Source: Rhodobacteraceae bacterium bin131 (GTDB lineage Bacteria > Pseudomonadota > Alphaproteobacteria > Rhodobacterales > Rhodobacteraceae). Taken from it: a stretch of 63,290 nt of DNA. Location of the stretch: assembly GCA_002239085.1 (NCBI GenBank), contig MPNP01000008.1, positions 1 through 63,290 of the forward strand, given 5' to 3'. Position numbers and translations under genes: made by a program. Below the pieces are notes generated by a model, which did not search any database, was not told the origin of the DNA, and worked only from the letters and a program-made list of their open reading frames with translations. Shown piece by piece: positions 29,025-38,171 of the stretch (within the stretch, counting starts at the first letter, position 1; each line of letters opens with the position of its first letter).

Positions 29025-29054
29025 TGTTAATTCTCCCAAAAGATTCTGATTCAT

Positions 29055-29612
29055 AGAACTTACTCAAGGTATCGATTTGTCATGTCTGAGCATGATTTCA
29101 TGAGAACCTAACACCCTTTGGTGAAACGTGCGGCAAACTTAATTTTTATGAGATTCTAAATTGTCCAAAAAAATGAATGCTTTGTCAGTGGGGTATCTTT
29201 GCCCCAAAAAATCATGACAGCAGGTCATTAATTTTCTTGACATCAAAGGAAGAGAGATTTACCCTCTTGCGTTGTTTGAATTAACTCAATGGTTCTGCTT
29301 AGTAAGTCTCTTAATTGAGTTTGCAGTATAAAATGAAAGATGAGATGTTAAATTCGCAGCAGAAGCAGTTGGTTGATTTACGTTGGGATATTACTCTGAA
29401 AGTAATACCTCAGATACTATACTCTTTCACCTCACAACTTAAATTATCCTGTCAGGAATGCACTTCGCAATTGCAGATTTCTAAAAACATATTAGAATAA
29501 TGAGGGAAGTAAATAAATGTTGAATGACCAATCATTTTTTTTCATTTCACTTTTACTTTGCTTTCACTCCGAGTTGTTTGGTTAATAGAATATTTCCGAG
29601 AAAGGATATACA
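29055..29612. other. intergenic region between icmB and the ABC transporter
   Basis: 558 bp between divergent genes. A 60-codon frame at 29315-29500 has no ribosome site or recognisable domain. Promoters for icmB (minus) and the transporter operon (plus) should both be here; none is clear by eye. Confidence 0.4.
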
Positions 29613-30620
29613 ATGAAAATTACAGGTTTAGCTGCGGCTATCAGCTTTGCTGTCACAGCAATAGTCTCACATGCCCAAACACCGACTCAATTTGCCTTGG
29701 ATTGGAAATTTGAGGGACCAAGTGCGGCCTATTTTGCTGCGGTTGACAATGGACATTTTGAAGCCGAGGGATTGGCTGTTGAAATTTCCGCTGGACAGGG
29801 GTCACTTGATGCGATTCCTAAAGTGGCAACAGGAAGTCACCCATTTGGATTTGCTGATATTAATAGTTTGGCAAAATTCTTGGACTCAAATCCTGGTGCT
29901 CCCGTTATAGGAGTCATGATGATTTATGACAAGCCACCTTTTGCAGTTGTCGGTCGTAAGTCACTTGGTGTCAACGGGCCTTCAGACCTTGAGGGAAGAA
30001 TCCTTGGCGCACCACCACCTGATGGAGCATGGGCACAATTTCCAGCTTTTGCTAGTGTGAACAATATCAATGTTGATAACATTACTGTTGAGCCCGTTGG
30101 TTTCCCCACGCGAGAACCAATGTTGGCCGAAGGAAAAGTGGATGCCATTACAGGCTTCTCCTTTTCAAGTTATCTCAATCTTGTACGACTAGGAATTGCA
30201 CCTGACGACATATCCGTTATCTTAATGGCCGATCACGGTCTACAGCTTTATGGCAATACGATTATCGTCAATACGGACTACGCGGCCGAAAATCCCGAAC
30301 ATGTGACAGGGTTTATTCGTGCAGTCGCAAAAGGATGGGCAGACGTTATCGCTGATCCGGAAGCGGGTGTCGTCATGATGACCAAGCGCAATCAAGCCGC
30401 TGATCTTGCCCTTGAAACTGAACGTTTGCAGATTTCAATCGATAACAATGTTTTAACTGATTATGTGCAAGCCAATGGTATCGGCGGCATCGACCCTGAT
30501 CGATATGCTGAGTCACTTTTGCAGTTGCAAGAGAATTACTCCTTCAGTAATCCTGTTGATGGGTCAATCATATTCACTTCAGAATACTTACCGAGTGACG
30601 GTAGTTTAATGATCCAATAA
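29613..30620 (+). CDS. ABC transporter substrate-binding protein, NMT1/THI5-like
   Basis: 335 aa with signal peptide (residues 1-21, cleavage after SHA). FALDWKFEGPSAAYFAAVDNG, then GHFEAEGLAVEIS and DAIPKVATGSHPFGFADIN, is the fold opening of NMT1/TauA-like binding proteins that feed aromatic, sulfonate or thiamine-precursor importers. Substrate is not determined. A hairpin directly after the gene separates it from the ATPase gene. The operon lies between icmJ and icmB on the opposite strand. Confidence 0.9.
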   Translation: MKITGLAAAISFAVTAIVSHAQTPTQFALDWKFEGPSAAYFAAVDNGHFEAEGLAVEISAGQGSLDAIPKVATGSHPFGFADINSLAKFLDSNPGAPVIGVMMIYDKPPFAVVGRKSLGVNGPSDLEGRILGAPPPDGAWAQFPAFASVNNINVDNITVEPVGFPTREPMLAEGKVDAITGFSFSSYLNLVRLGIAPDDISVILMADHGLQLYGNTIIVNTDYAAENPEHVTGFIRAVAKGWADVIADPEAGVVMMTKRNQAADLALETERLQISIDNNVLTDYVQANGIGGIDPDRYAESLLQLQENYSFSNPVDGSIIFTSEYLPSDGSLMIQ

Positions 30621-30628
30621 AATAAATA

Positions 30629-31477
30629 GTGAACGGAGGGCATTGCCCTCCGTCCTTTCTTTTGGCCTCTAACGGAACCCAGACATTGACCGAGAAAATT
30701 CAAATAGAACTCAAGAATGTTTCGCATGCTTATGTGACTGCTGATGGCAGGCTTCCCGTTCTGAAAAACTTTTCCTTGGAAGTTAAATCTGGAGGATTTA
30801 CAGCAGTTGTTGGTCCAAGTGGATGCGGAAAATCTACCCTGACACGATTGATTGCAGGACTAATAAAACCGGATGAAGGTGAAATTTACCTTGCTGGTGA
30901 AAGAGTCACTTCCCCTCGTCCTACTGTGGGAATGGCGTTTCAAAATCCAGTTATGTTGGAATGGCGTTCTGTAATAAAAAATGTCACCTTGCCTTTGGAA
31001 ATTGTCAAACCGAGCCAACCCTGGTCCAAACAACGCGAGCGGGCTCGGGAATTACTCAAAATGGTTTCTTTGGAAGATTTTGAAGACAAACGACCATCAG
31101 AATTATCAGGCGGAATGCGTCAACGAGTTTCGTTATGTCGATCTCTCGTCCACTATCCGGAGGTGCTTGTACTTGACGAACCTTTTGGTGCTTTGGATGC
31201 TTTCACTCGGGAAGAGCTCTGGTTGGTCATGAATGCCCTGCGTAAAGAAGTTGCGTTTACCTGCATTTTGATTACCCACGATTTACGTGAGTCTGTATTT
31301 TTATCCGATGAAGTTGTCGTGCTTTCAGACCGTCCGGCCGAAACTCAGCATGTTGCCAAAATCCCATTCGGTAAAGAACGCAAATTGGCTGACCTATACT
31401 CTCCCGAAGCCACCCAGCTTTTGGCCGGTCTACGCCACCAAATCGAAATCGCTCAAGGACGAAATAAGGAACCATAA
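30629..31477 (+). CDS. ABC transporter ATP-binding protein (Tau/Ssu/nitrate type)
   Basis: Frame of 282 aa. The true start is uncertain: GTG at 30629 lies within the intercistronic hairpin region, and in-frame TTG codons at 30662 and 30686 (the latter after AACGGAA) are alternatives. The core is complete: Walker A GPSGCGKST, Q-loop AFQNPVMLEW, signature LSGGMRQRVSLCR, Walker B VLVLDEPFGALDAF, switch His in LITHDLRES. Partner of the NMT1-like binding protein and the permease; its stop overlaps the permease start by one base (TAATG). Confidence 0.92.
   Translation: MNGGHCPPSFLLASNGTQTLTEKIQIELKNVSHAYVTADGRLPVLKNFSLEVKSGGFTAVVGPSGCGKSTLTRLIAGLIKPDEGEIYLAGERVTSPRPTVGMAFQNPVMLEWRSVIKNVTLPLEIVKPSQPWSKQRERARELLKMVSLEDFEDKRPSELSGGMRQRVSLCRSLVHYPEVLVLDEPFGALDAFTREELWLVMNALRKEVAFTCILITHDLRESVFLSDEVVVLSDRPAETQHVAKIPFGKERKLADLYSPEATQLLAGLRHQIEIAQGRNKEP
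30633..30663 (+). terminator. intercistronic hairpin between binding protein and ATPase genes
   Basis: Perfect 9-bp stem ACGGAGGGC (30633-30641) / GCCCTCCGT (30645-30653), three-base loop, then CCTTTCTTTT. Position after the binding-protein gene fits a partial terminator that keeps the binding protein in excess over ATPase and permease. Confidence 0.75.
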
Positions 31478-32253
31478 TGAACCAACAACGTGTCAAAGAA
31501 ATAGCGAACAAATTGCTTGCCCCAACGCTAGCTATGGTTATCCTTCTCCTTCTATGGGAATGGATCGTTTGGATTAATGGTTGGCCAAACTACAAAATGG
31601 CTTCTCCGTCTGATTTGTGGCCTGCCTTTTGGAAATTCCGCGGGTTATTCTTTGAACTCGGCTGGGACACTTTGTGGCGAACTGTCGTTGGGCTTTTATT
31701 GTCTGTCGTGGTTGGGACACTGTTTGGAATGATCATGGGCTTTTCACGCATTGCTAGAGAAGCACTGTATCCCATTTTGGTCGGTTTTAATGCTATTCCG
31801 AAGGCAACCGTCGTCCCTGTAGTTGCCTTATTACTGATTGGCTTACACGATTTGAATACCGTGTTGATTGCCTTCATGATTTCGTTTTTTCCCATCGCCG
31901 TTTCGGTTTCGATTGGATTATCGACTCTAGAACCTGAATATCGTGATATTTTGCGTTCCTTGGGGGCTTCAAAATTTACAATCTTCCTAAAGATTGCCCT
32001 CCCGAAAACTTTACCTGAGTTTTTTGGAGCACTTAAAGTTGCCGTTACCTTGGCTTTCATTGGAACCAATTTAATGGAAATTGTTGAGCCTCATGGGCGT
32101 GGACTTGGGCACTTGTTTGATAGTGGCAAGATTAGTGCTGACTATCCACTTATGTTTGCCGTTTTAATTGCTCTCGCAATTCTTGGTATTTTACTCTACT
32201 ATGTGGTTGTATTTTTAGAGAAAATTTTTGCCGGTTGGGCCGAACGAGATTAA
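31477..32253 (+). CDS. ABC transporter permease (Tau/Ssu/nitrate type)
   Basis: 258 aa, about six membrane segments. The BPD_transp_1 EAA loop is visible as LEPEYRDILRSLGASKFTIFLKIALP near residue 150-175 with the G-A-S core. Last gene of the three-gene importer; ATG shares an A with the ATPase stop. Confidence 0.92.
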   Translation: MNQQRVKEIANKLLAPTLAMVILLLLWEWIVWINGWPNYKMASPSDLWPAFWKFRGLFFELGWDTLWRTVVGLLLSVVVGTLFGMIMGFSRIAREALYPILVGFNAIPKATVVPVVALLLIGLHDLNTVLIAFMISFFPIAVSVSIGLSTLEPEYRDILRSLGASKFTIFLKIALPKTLPEFFGALKVAVTLAFIGTNLMEIVEPHGRGLGHLFDSGKISADYPLMFAVLIALAILGILLYYVVVFLEKIFAGWAERD

Positions 32254-32411
32254 ATGAGTCGAGTTCCCGCAAAGCTCAAACACCCACGAAAACTCAGTTC
32301 ACAAAATGGTATAATAACTGACAGGAGTTCATTTTCAATGCATGAACGCGTGGATTAAGCCTATTCCTCGGGTATGATTTATTGAATTTTCTGGTTGAAT
32401 AACGGGCTCTT

Positions 32412-33035
32412 TCATGTCTCTAGATACTGGCTTAGATCCTCTTCTTTCTGGTGCATTAGCATTAATTCTGAGGGCCAAAATCGAATAAATCCATCTAATA
32501 CACGAACCCTCTCGATTAAGGTATTTGAATCAAGATAACGGCGTGAACAATAGATTCCCTCAATTAATGCGAGAGGGTCTGAACTACCAAGAATGTCTCG
32601 TAGAACGATCTCACGACGCTCGATACATGCTAAAACTTCACTTGGGACACTGCTCGCAAATGGGGAATATCCATCGACTCGGTAAGTATCTATGGTAGCC
32701 CACGCCATCCTGTTTATTGCAACTTGAGGTATATCAGGGAGCCAAAACATCCTGATCTTCTCCCTCTGAGAAGCCCATATGAAATGTCTCAGTTGATGGC
32801 AAATTCGGCACACAGTAAATACATTATTCAGTTCAGAATTTAGGACATGCTCTTTATGTTCCACCTCCATGAATGCTGGAATACTGATGCCACAAAACTG
32901 GCACTTATGATGATCACGATGAAGGCATCGTCCAATCGTTTTTCCCAAATTCAATCGTAATCCGGCATGCACTTCAGAACCAATTGAAAGCTGCTCAACG
33001 GGGACCTCAATTAGGTATTCAAGAAGCCCAGTCAT
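32412..33035 (-). CDS. icmJ: Dot/Icm protein IcmJ/DotN (HNH-like zinc protein)
   Basis: 207 aa, matching DotN length. Four cysteines (C45, C48, C76, C79) form a C-x2-C...C-x2-C site inside an HNH-like context (HRDHHKCQFCG, EVEHKEHVLN, LNNVFTVCRICHQL). The following FWLPDIPQVAINRMAWA and DPLALIEGIY correspond to the LPEISQ region of DotN. DotN is a component of the Legionella coupling-protein complex with DotL and DotM, and lost endonuclease function is assumed for it. A plain HNH nuclease is the alternative, but the location between icmD and icmB in Legionella order argues for IcmJ. Six bases after icmD. Confidence 0.8.
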   Translation of the reverse strand: MTGLLEYLIEVPVEQLSIGSEVHAGLRLNLGKTIGRCLHRDHHKCQFCGISIPAFMEVEHKEHVLNSELNNVFTVCRICHQLRHFIWASQREKIRMFWLPDIPQVAINRMAWATIDTYRVDGYSPFASSVPSEVLACIERREIVLRDILGSSDPLALIEGIYCSRRYLDSNTLIERVRVLDGFIRFWPSELMLMHQKEEDLSQYLET

Positions 33036-33041
33036 AAAGGA

Positions 33042-33413
33042 TTAATTTATATTCCTTAATGAACCATCGACTGAAACATTCGTTACTCCACTTCCAAAAA
33101 GGGAGCCAATCCCAACCCCTAGAGTTGTGGGTATGGCCACTAATGCAGCACCGACAAATACAAGTGTAAAGGCGGTTGATAAACGTGCTGACGGATCGCT
33201 TGGATTTAAGGCATGTTGGCGAAATTTAAGCAGACCAAGCATCGCAATTCCGACACCAAGCAAAAACGCAACGGCGCCTATGAGATCAGCGATATCACCC
33301 ACCTGAACCTGTAATACCGAAGCCATATCACCGAGGTTACTCACTTGACTCAAAACAACCTTCAAGTTGGTGAGATAAATTATTGTTGTTAAATAAATTA
33401 ATTTTAGAAACAC
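33042..33413 (-). CDS. icmD: Dot/Icm small membrane protein IcmD/DotP-like
   Basis: 123 aa; GTG start at 33413 preceded by AAGGA. N-terminal hydrophobic signal or anchor, two further membrane helices (DLIGAVAFLLGVGIAMLGLL; LVFVGAALVAIPTTLGVGI) joined by a basic loop KFRQHALNPSDP. The loop resembles the KFKQHKDNP segment of IcmD/IcmC-type Dot/Icm proteins. The assignment to IcmD rather than IcmC rests on gene order (D-J-B). Inner-membrane location expected. Confidence 0.7.
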   Translation of the reverse strand: MFLKLIYLTTIIYLTNLKVVLSQVSNLGDMASVLQVQVGDIADLIGAVAFLLGVGIAMLGLLKFRQHALNPSDPSARLSTAFTLVFVGAALVAIPTTLGVGIGSLFGSGVTNVSVDGSLRNIN

Positions 33414-33713
33414 TGTAAATCCTTCCTATTCACAAACTTTGTGGGGTTCTTCCCACTGAACATCCCATTTTCCAGTGTTTGGTGAAACTTGAAGAGAGAA
33501 AATCAGATAGTGCTCTTAATTTTGTTCAATTAACCGTCTGAGCAGCGACAAGCGACTCACCTCATCTCACTCACAATGAATCACAGTGGGAATAGTTCTA
33601 GTTTGATTAAAAAAGCGACAATTGACCCCTTAAGCCGATTCTTGTTTTGGCTGTATTGGTTCCATGTTTTCTATCCCCAAAGCAATTTTATTCAGTGTAT
33701 TGGAAGAGAAAAG

Positions 33714-34061
33714 ATGACCAGTTCTAAATTAAATAACTACAAATCAAGATTCGAAAATTGGAATAAAAATGAAGTTAAATTGCTCACCGATCTATGGCTT
33801 TACGGGATGCCAAGTGGGTTTATTGCCAAAAAATTAAATCGCTCACCTAACGCAATAAAAATAAAGGCAATGCGACTTGGACTCGAATCACGAAGAAGTC
33901 AGGTCAAAATAACTCGTCAGCGGCTTAATCCAAATGGAAAATTACGGCCTTGCCTCAGTTGCAAAAATTTATTTTACTCAGAAGGTCGCGGCAATCGCAT
34001 TTGTGACTCTTGCAAATCCACTTCTAGGTGGAAATCAGGAAGTGACCTATCAATGCGTTAA
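33714..34061 (+). CDS. GcrA-like helix-turn-helix protein with C-terminal zinc ribbon
   Basis: 115 aa from the ATG at 33714 behind GGAAGAG; a longer frame from 33576 lacks a site. Residues 15-50 (WNKNEVKLLTDLWLYGMPS..IAKKLNRSPNAIKIKAMRLGL) form the GcrA-type DNA-binding helix-turn-helix. The C-terminus has CLSCKNLFYSEG and RICDSCK, four cysteines for a zinc ribbon. GcrA is an alphaproteobacterial cell-cycle regulator that works with sigma-70 at methylated GANTC sites; true GcrA has no such ribbon, so this is a relative. It diverges from icmD, 300 bp away. Confidence 0.65.
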   Translation: MTSSKLNNYKSRFENWNKNEVKLLTDLWLYGMPSGFIAKKLNRSPNAIKIKAMRLGLESRRSQVKITRQRLNPNGKLRPCLSCKNLFYSEGRGNRICDSCKSTSRWKSGSDLSMR

Positions 34062-34287
34062 AATGATACGTTTTTACTTGATTGGATTATGATACACAAA
34101 GATTATCTCAATATAATGATATAAGTTTGCAATTTTGTAATTTCTTAAACTGACCACTATCTGTTGAAGACCAATTCAAGTTGACCAATCTTGCAACCCA
34201 AACAAAAGATTGTTATTTTAGTTCCTGTCTGCAATTGACTTGGGCTACATAATTAAAATCATTCCTTGCCTACTCACCTCATATTCA

Positions 34288-35040
34288 ATGCCCAGAAAAA
34301 AAACTGCATTCATGCAATTCGGTAATCGGACTATCCCCACGGATGATCAACCCGAATTAATCAAGCAAATCTTCGCTAACGTGTCGTCACGCTATGATCT
34401 CATGAATGATCTCATGTCGGTTGGTACTCATCGGTTTTGGAAAGACGCTCTCGTTGATTGGTTAGCTCCAAGAAGTCATACCAAATGTTTAGATCTTGCT
34501 GGGGGAACAGGGGATATTGCCCGGCGGATTCTCAAACGTTCATCAAGCGTACAATGCTCCATTGTTGATCTGACTCATGAGATGCTTTGGGTCGGACGCA
34601 ACAAAATACATCACCAGTCAGACCCGGATCATTTGAACTGGATTGCTGGTGACGCCAGCAAGCTTCCTTTCTCTGATAATCTGTTTGATTACTGCACGAT
34701 TGGTTTTGGCATGAGGAATTTCAAAGACATCGATCAATCGCTTGCTGAGATTATGCGGGTTTTAAAACGCGGGGGACGACTCTTAATTCTGGAATTCAGT
34801 CACGTAAAAAATACCCATTTGAGCCAATTATATGATGCCTATTCATTCAAATTAATTCCTAAATTGGGAAATCTTGTGGTCAAGGATCAAGAAAGCTATC
34901 AATATCTTGTTGATAGCATTCGTAATTTTCCAACCCAAGAGGAATTTGCTGAGCGACTTCGAATAGCAGGATTTAAGCAGGTCAAATACCGTAATCTATC
35001 ACTGGGGATCGTGGCCATTCATTCGGGGTGGAAACTCTAA
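34288..35040 (+). CDS. ubiE: demethylmenaquinone/ubiquinone C-methyltransferase UbiE
   Basis: 250 aa from the ATG at 34288; the frame extends upstream to a TTG at 34240 and another ATG lies at 34312. SAM site LDLAGGTGDIARRIL is preceded by SSRYDLMNDLMSVGTHRFWKD, and FGMRNFKDIDQSL and RVLKRGGRLLILEFS are the UbiE/COQ5 signatures. Methylates the benzoquinol ring in ubiquinone synthesis. Directly followed by ubiB. Confidence 0.95.
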   Translation: MPRKKTAFMQFGNRTIPTDDQPELIKQIFANVSSRYDLMNDLMSVGTHRFWKDALVDWLAPRSHTKCLDLAGGTGDIARRILKRSSSVQCSIVDLTHEMLWVGRNKIHHQSDPDHLNWIAGDASKLPFSDNLFDYCTIGFGMRNFKDIDQSLAEIMRVLKRGGRLLILEFSHVKNTHLSQLYDAYSFKLIPKLGNLVVKDQESYQYLVDSIRNFPTQEEFAERLRIAGFKQVKYRNLSLGIVAIHSGWKL

Positions 35041-35042
35041 AT

Positions 35043-36575
35043 ATGCGTGGTCCTCATAACTTGTTTCGTCTTATTCGAATCGCGGCGACGTTTCAACGTA
35101 CTGGAGCGTTGAAAGTTACACTCAACACTGTTCAATCCCATCCCAATATCAAAATTGCTGTGCGCTTCTTGGGCATTCCCTTTTCCATTCTGGGATTGCG
35201 GGGAGACCCAAGGCTTCCACCAATAGCCCGTGCACTTACGGCTTTAGGGCCCGCCTATATTAAATTTGGACAGGTTTTATCCACTCGGCCTGATATTGTC
35301 GGAAAAAAGCTAGCCTCCGAACTTAAATTTTTATTGGATAGTTTACCGCCATTTCCTACCGAGGTGGTTCAAAAGACCATTGAAGAGGAGCTCAACATTA
35401 AAGTTGATGATAAATTTACTGATTTTAGTGGGGCAATTGCCACGGCATCCATCGCCCAGGTTCACAAAGCTCGTCTGAAATACACAGGCCAAGATGTCGC
35501 TGTTAAGGTTCGTCGACCCAATATTGAGAATGACTTTAAAAAAGACATTGATGCCTTTTATCTGGTTGCCGACTTAATTAGGAGATTATCACCGGCTTCA
35601 CGTCGCTTGCGGCCCCGAGCGGTTGTGGCACATTTTGAAAGTGTTGTTAATCGCGAAATTGATTTTCGCTTGGAAGCGTCAGCAGCCGATGAGTTTGCGG
35701 CAACAACCTCCAAGGATTCTGGAATTTACATTCCTTCTGTTAAATGGGAGTATTCTTCCAAGCAAATTTTAGTGATGGAATGGGCAGATGGAATCAGTCT
35801 CAATGATATCGAAAAACTTCGCAAATCTGGCCATGATCTCAAAGAGATAGCAAATCGCTTGATCCAATTATTTTTAAATCATGCACTTCGGGATGGATTC
35901 TTTCACGCTGACCTTCATCAAGGCAATCTCAAAGTCGATTCTAATGGCGATTTAATCTTTCTCGATTTTGGGATTATGGGAAGAATTAATAGCTATACCC
36001 GAAAAGTGTATGCCGAAATTATATATGGCTTTATCAATCAAGACTATCATCGCGTTGCTGAAGTCCATTTTGAAGCCGGCTATGTTCCACCCGATAAAAA
36101 TGTTGATGATTTTGCCCAAGCTTTGCGAGCGGTTGGAGCCCCAATTCTTGACATGGATGCCAGCCATATTTCTATGGCCAATCTGCTCAATCATTTATTT
36201 GAAGTGACTGAACGATTTGGTATGGAAACAAGAACCGAACTCATTTTATTACAAAGAACAATGGTTGTCGTTGAGGGAGTTGCGCGAAGTCTATATCCCA
36301 AAATCAACATGTGGACAGCCTCAAAACCCATAGTTGAGAATTACATTCGTGAGCACTTAGGACCTAAGGCTATTCTGAAGGACACGGTAACAGCGATTAA
36401 ATTATTGTCTAAATTACCTCCTCAACTGCCAGAAATACTTAATAATCTCACTAAAAATGAAGTTATCGACCCCCCACCTCAAGAAACCAAAAATCTCACT
36501 CGATCCTTTGTATTCTTTTGTTTGGGAGCAGGATTTATGCTCATTTTGGCAATCCTTTATGGGGTATTTCTGTGA
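35043..36575 (+). CDS. ubiB: ubiquinone biosynthesis kinase-like protein UbiB
   Basis: 510 aa from the ATG at 35043, two bases after the ubiE stop; a GTG start at 35028 overlapping ubiE is possible. It has the ABC1/UbiB atypical kinase motifs: KFGQVLSTRPD (KxGQ), an Ala-rich ATASIAQVHKA loop, VAVKVRRP, FHADLHQGN and LDFGIMG; a C-terminal membrane helix (SFVFFCLGAGFMLILAILYG). Needed for the oxygen-independent steps or lipid access in ubiquinone synthesis. Confidence 0.95.
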   Translation: MRGPHNLFRLIRIAATFQRTGALKVTLNTVQSHPNIKIAVRFLGIPFSILGLRGDPRLPPIARALTALGPAYIKFGQVLSTRPDIVGKKLASELKFLLDSLPPFPTEVVQKTIEEELNIKVDDKFTDFSGAIATASIAQVHKARLKYTGQDVAVKVRRPNIENDFKKDIDAFYLVADLIRRLSPASRRLRPRAVVAHFESVVNREIDFRLEASAADEFAATTSKDSGIYIPSVKWEYSSKQILVMEWADGISLNDIEKLRKSGHDLKEIANRLIQLFLNHALRDGFFHADLHQGNLKVDSNGDLIFLDFGIMGRINSYTRKVYAEIIYGFINQDYHRVAEVHFEAGYVPPDKNVDDFAQALRAVGAPILDMDASHISMANLLNHLFEVTERFGMETRTELILLQRTMVVVEGVARSLYPKINMWTASKPIVENYIREHLGPKAILKDTVTAIKLLSKLPPQLPEILNNLTKNEVIDPPPQETKNLTRSFVFFCLGAGFMLILAILYGVFL

Positions 36576-36612
36576 TAGTTCTCTTGTGGTCACAATAATT
36601 TTATTTGGATTA

Positions 36613-36688
36613 TGGTGCCGGAGAAGGGACTCGAACCCCCGACCTAGTCATTACGAATGACCCGCTCTACCATCTGAGCTACACCGGC
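36613..36688 (-). tRNA. tRNA-Thr (anticodon CGT)
   Basis: 76 nt on the minus strand with encoded CCA. Acceptor GCCGGTG pairs with the 3' arm; D-arm AGCTCAGATGGTAGAGC; anticodon loop TTCGTAA gives CGT (reads ACG, Thr); T-arm GGGGGTTCGAGTCCC. Confidence 0.97.
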
Positions 36689-36700
36689 TAAACTGATTCA

Positions 36701-38161
36701 CTAATTATCACTGATTTCGGTAATCTCGTCAGCTCTTATAATTTCGTCAGGCTTGACTTGTTCTTCAAGGTCTCCTTTTGAATTATCATCGTCATTTCTC
36801 ATCGGGAGTAGTTTTATTGATGATACAAGTTTTTGGTTGGCTTTGTCATTGCGTTGCCACCAAATCGAGTCAAAATCTTGACAATTGGAACATATTGGTT
36901 CCCAATTTTCATGGACATACTGGCAAGTATTACATACCCATTGCGGTCCGTTTGCGGCAGTTAAAGCTTTAGCCAACAGGGTTTGAACCTTACCTTCTTC
37001 GGCACCTATTCCTCTTTCTATTGCGGCAAGAATCAAATAGGTTCTCACGGTTGGGTCAGTGTCAGGAAGAGTTTCCAATTCCCGTCGTGCACCAACAAAA
37101 TCATGACGTGATATTGCCAGTTCAGCCATAGCCATTCGTGATTCAGAATGGGTTAGTGTTTTATTAATTATTTTTTTGAACCTTTTGTAGCGTTCTTGGA
37201 GTGATTCATTTGGCTCAATTTCAGAATAAGCTGAAACGATATCTGGATGCTGCAAAAGATTCCAAGCATTCATTAATACTCGTGTTGCCGCCTTTTTGTC
37301 ATTTCCTTCAACCTTGAACTGAGCGGCAAGAATTGCAGCAGGAATAAGGTCAGGCGCAAGATTATTCGCTTCAAATATTTTGGACTTAGCCAAACGAGAG
37401 TTATCTTGACTCAGTTCAAGATTTGCCTGAGCAAATAAAATCACGGCCCGATGGTGTTTGTAGTCTTTTCGATCAAATTGGTTTCTTGAAAATTTAGCTT
37501 TGAGAGTTTTTTCGGCTCCTATCCAATCTTGCGATTGGGCTTGTAATTTAAATAATATATTCAGTGTTTCTTCGTGATGAGGTCTCAATTGATGGGCTTT
37601 TTCAGCTAATTTCAGGGCAGTGCTGGTATCATTGTTCTCGAGCCTATGCTTCAAAATTCCAGCCACCCCAATAAACCGTGTTTTTTGATTTTGTAGTAAC
37701 TGCTTGTATACTTCTTGAGCTTTAGCGGTGTCGCCCATTCTTTCAGCCGTCTGAGCTGCCAATAACCCAGTGAGTTCAGGTTGCTTTAGATATTTCTCAG
37801 CAAGGTTGATTTTACTTTTTGCTAGGGCGGGTTCCCCCGAGGCTAAAGCGACCATGCTGTCGGCCAAGGCCTGAAACCCTTTACGGGTTTTGTTCTTGTT
37901 GAGGTATCGGGTGAAAGCGGTTTCATCACCTACGATAAACCTGATGATGGCAATGCAGAGACCGACAAGAAAGTACATACCCCATAGAATTGGGATTAAA
38001 ATCAACAATAGGAGTACCAAATTTATGAGGTCTGTTTGGATAGCAAGATCAAACAACTCAAAAGTTACGGTGCCATTGATATTCATCAACAGGGCAAGAC
38101 CGGCACTGAACGTGCCAACGATTACAATGAACAGAGTGATCTTTACGAGTGGCCAGAACAT
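36701..38161 (-). CDS. HemY-like membrane TPR protein
   Basis: 486 aa. Two N-terminal membrane helices (residues 7-28 and 45-70) followed by the conserved YLNKNKTRKGFQALADSMVALASGEPALAKS region of HemY_N proteins and a long TPR array. Near the C-terminus WVCNTCQY and PICSNCQDFD form a CxxC...CxxC zinc ribbon like that of LapB/YciM. Despite the name, a direct role in heme synthesis is not established. It follows mitofilin and hemD on the same strand, as in most alphaproteobacteria. Confidence 0.88.
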   Translation of the reverse strand: MFWPLVKITLFIVIVGTFSAGLALLMNINGTVTFELFDLAIQTDLINLVLLLLILIPILWGMYFLVGLCIAIIRFIVGDETAFTRYLNKNKTRKGFQALADSMVALASGEPALAKSKINLAEKYLKQPELTGLLAAQTAERMGDTAKAQEVYKQLLQNQKTRFIGVAGILKHRLENNDTSTALKLAEKAHQLRPHHEETLNILFKLQAQSQDWIGAEKTLKAKFSRNQFDRKDYKHHRAVILFAQANLELSQDNSRLAKSKIFEANNLAPDLIPAAILAAQFKVEGNDKKAATRVLMNAWNLLQHPDIVSAYSEIEPNESLQERYKRFKKIINKTLTHSESRMAMAELAISRHDFVGARRELETLPDTDPTVRTYLILAAIERGIGAEEGKVQTLLAKALTAANGPQWVCNTCQYVHENWEPICSNCQDFDSIWWQRNDKANQKLVSSIKLLPMRNDDDNSKGDLEEQVKPDEIIRADEITEISDN

Positions 38162-38171
38162 ACGGCTAGAT

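Noticed and set aside
29315-29500. 60-codon frame between icmB and the transporter
   Set aside because: No ribosome site, no domain; probably chance.
32412-33035. Stand-alone HNH homing endonuclease
   Set aside because: Length, the LPDIPQ-type region, and position between icmD and icmB in Legionella order fit IcmJ/DotN better.
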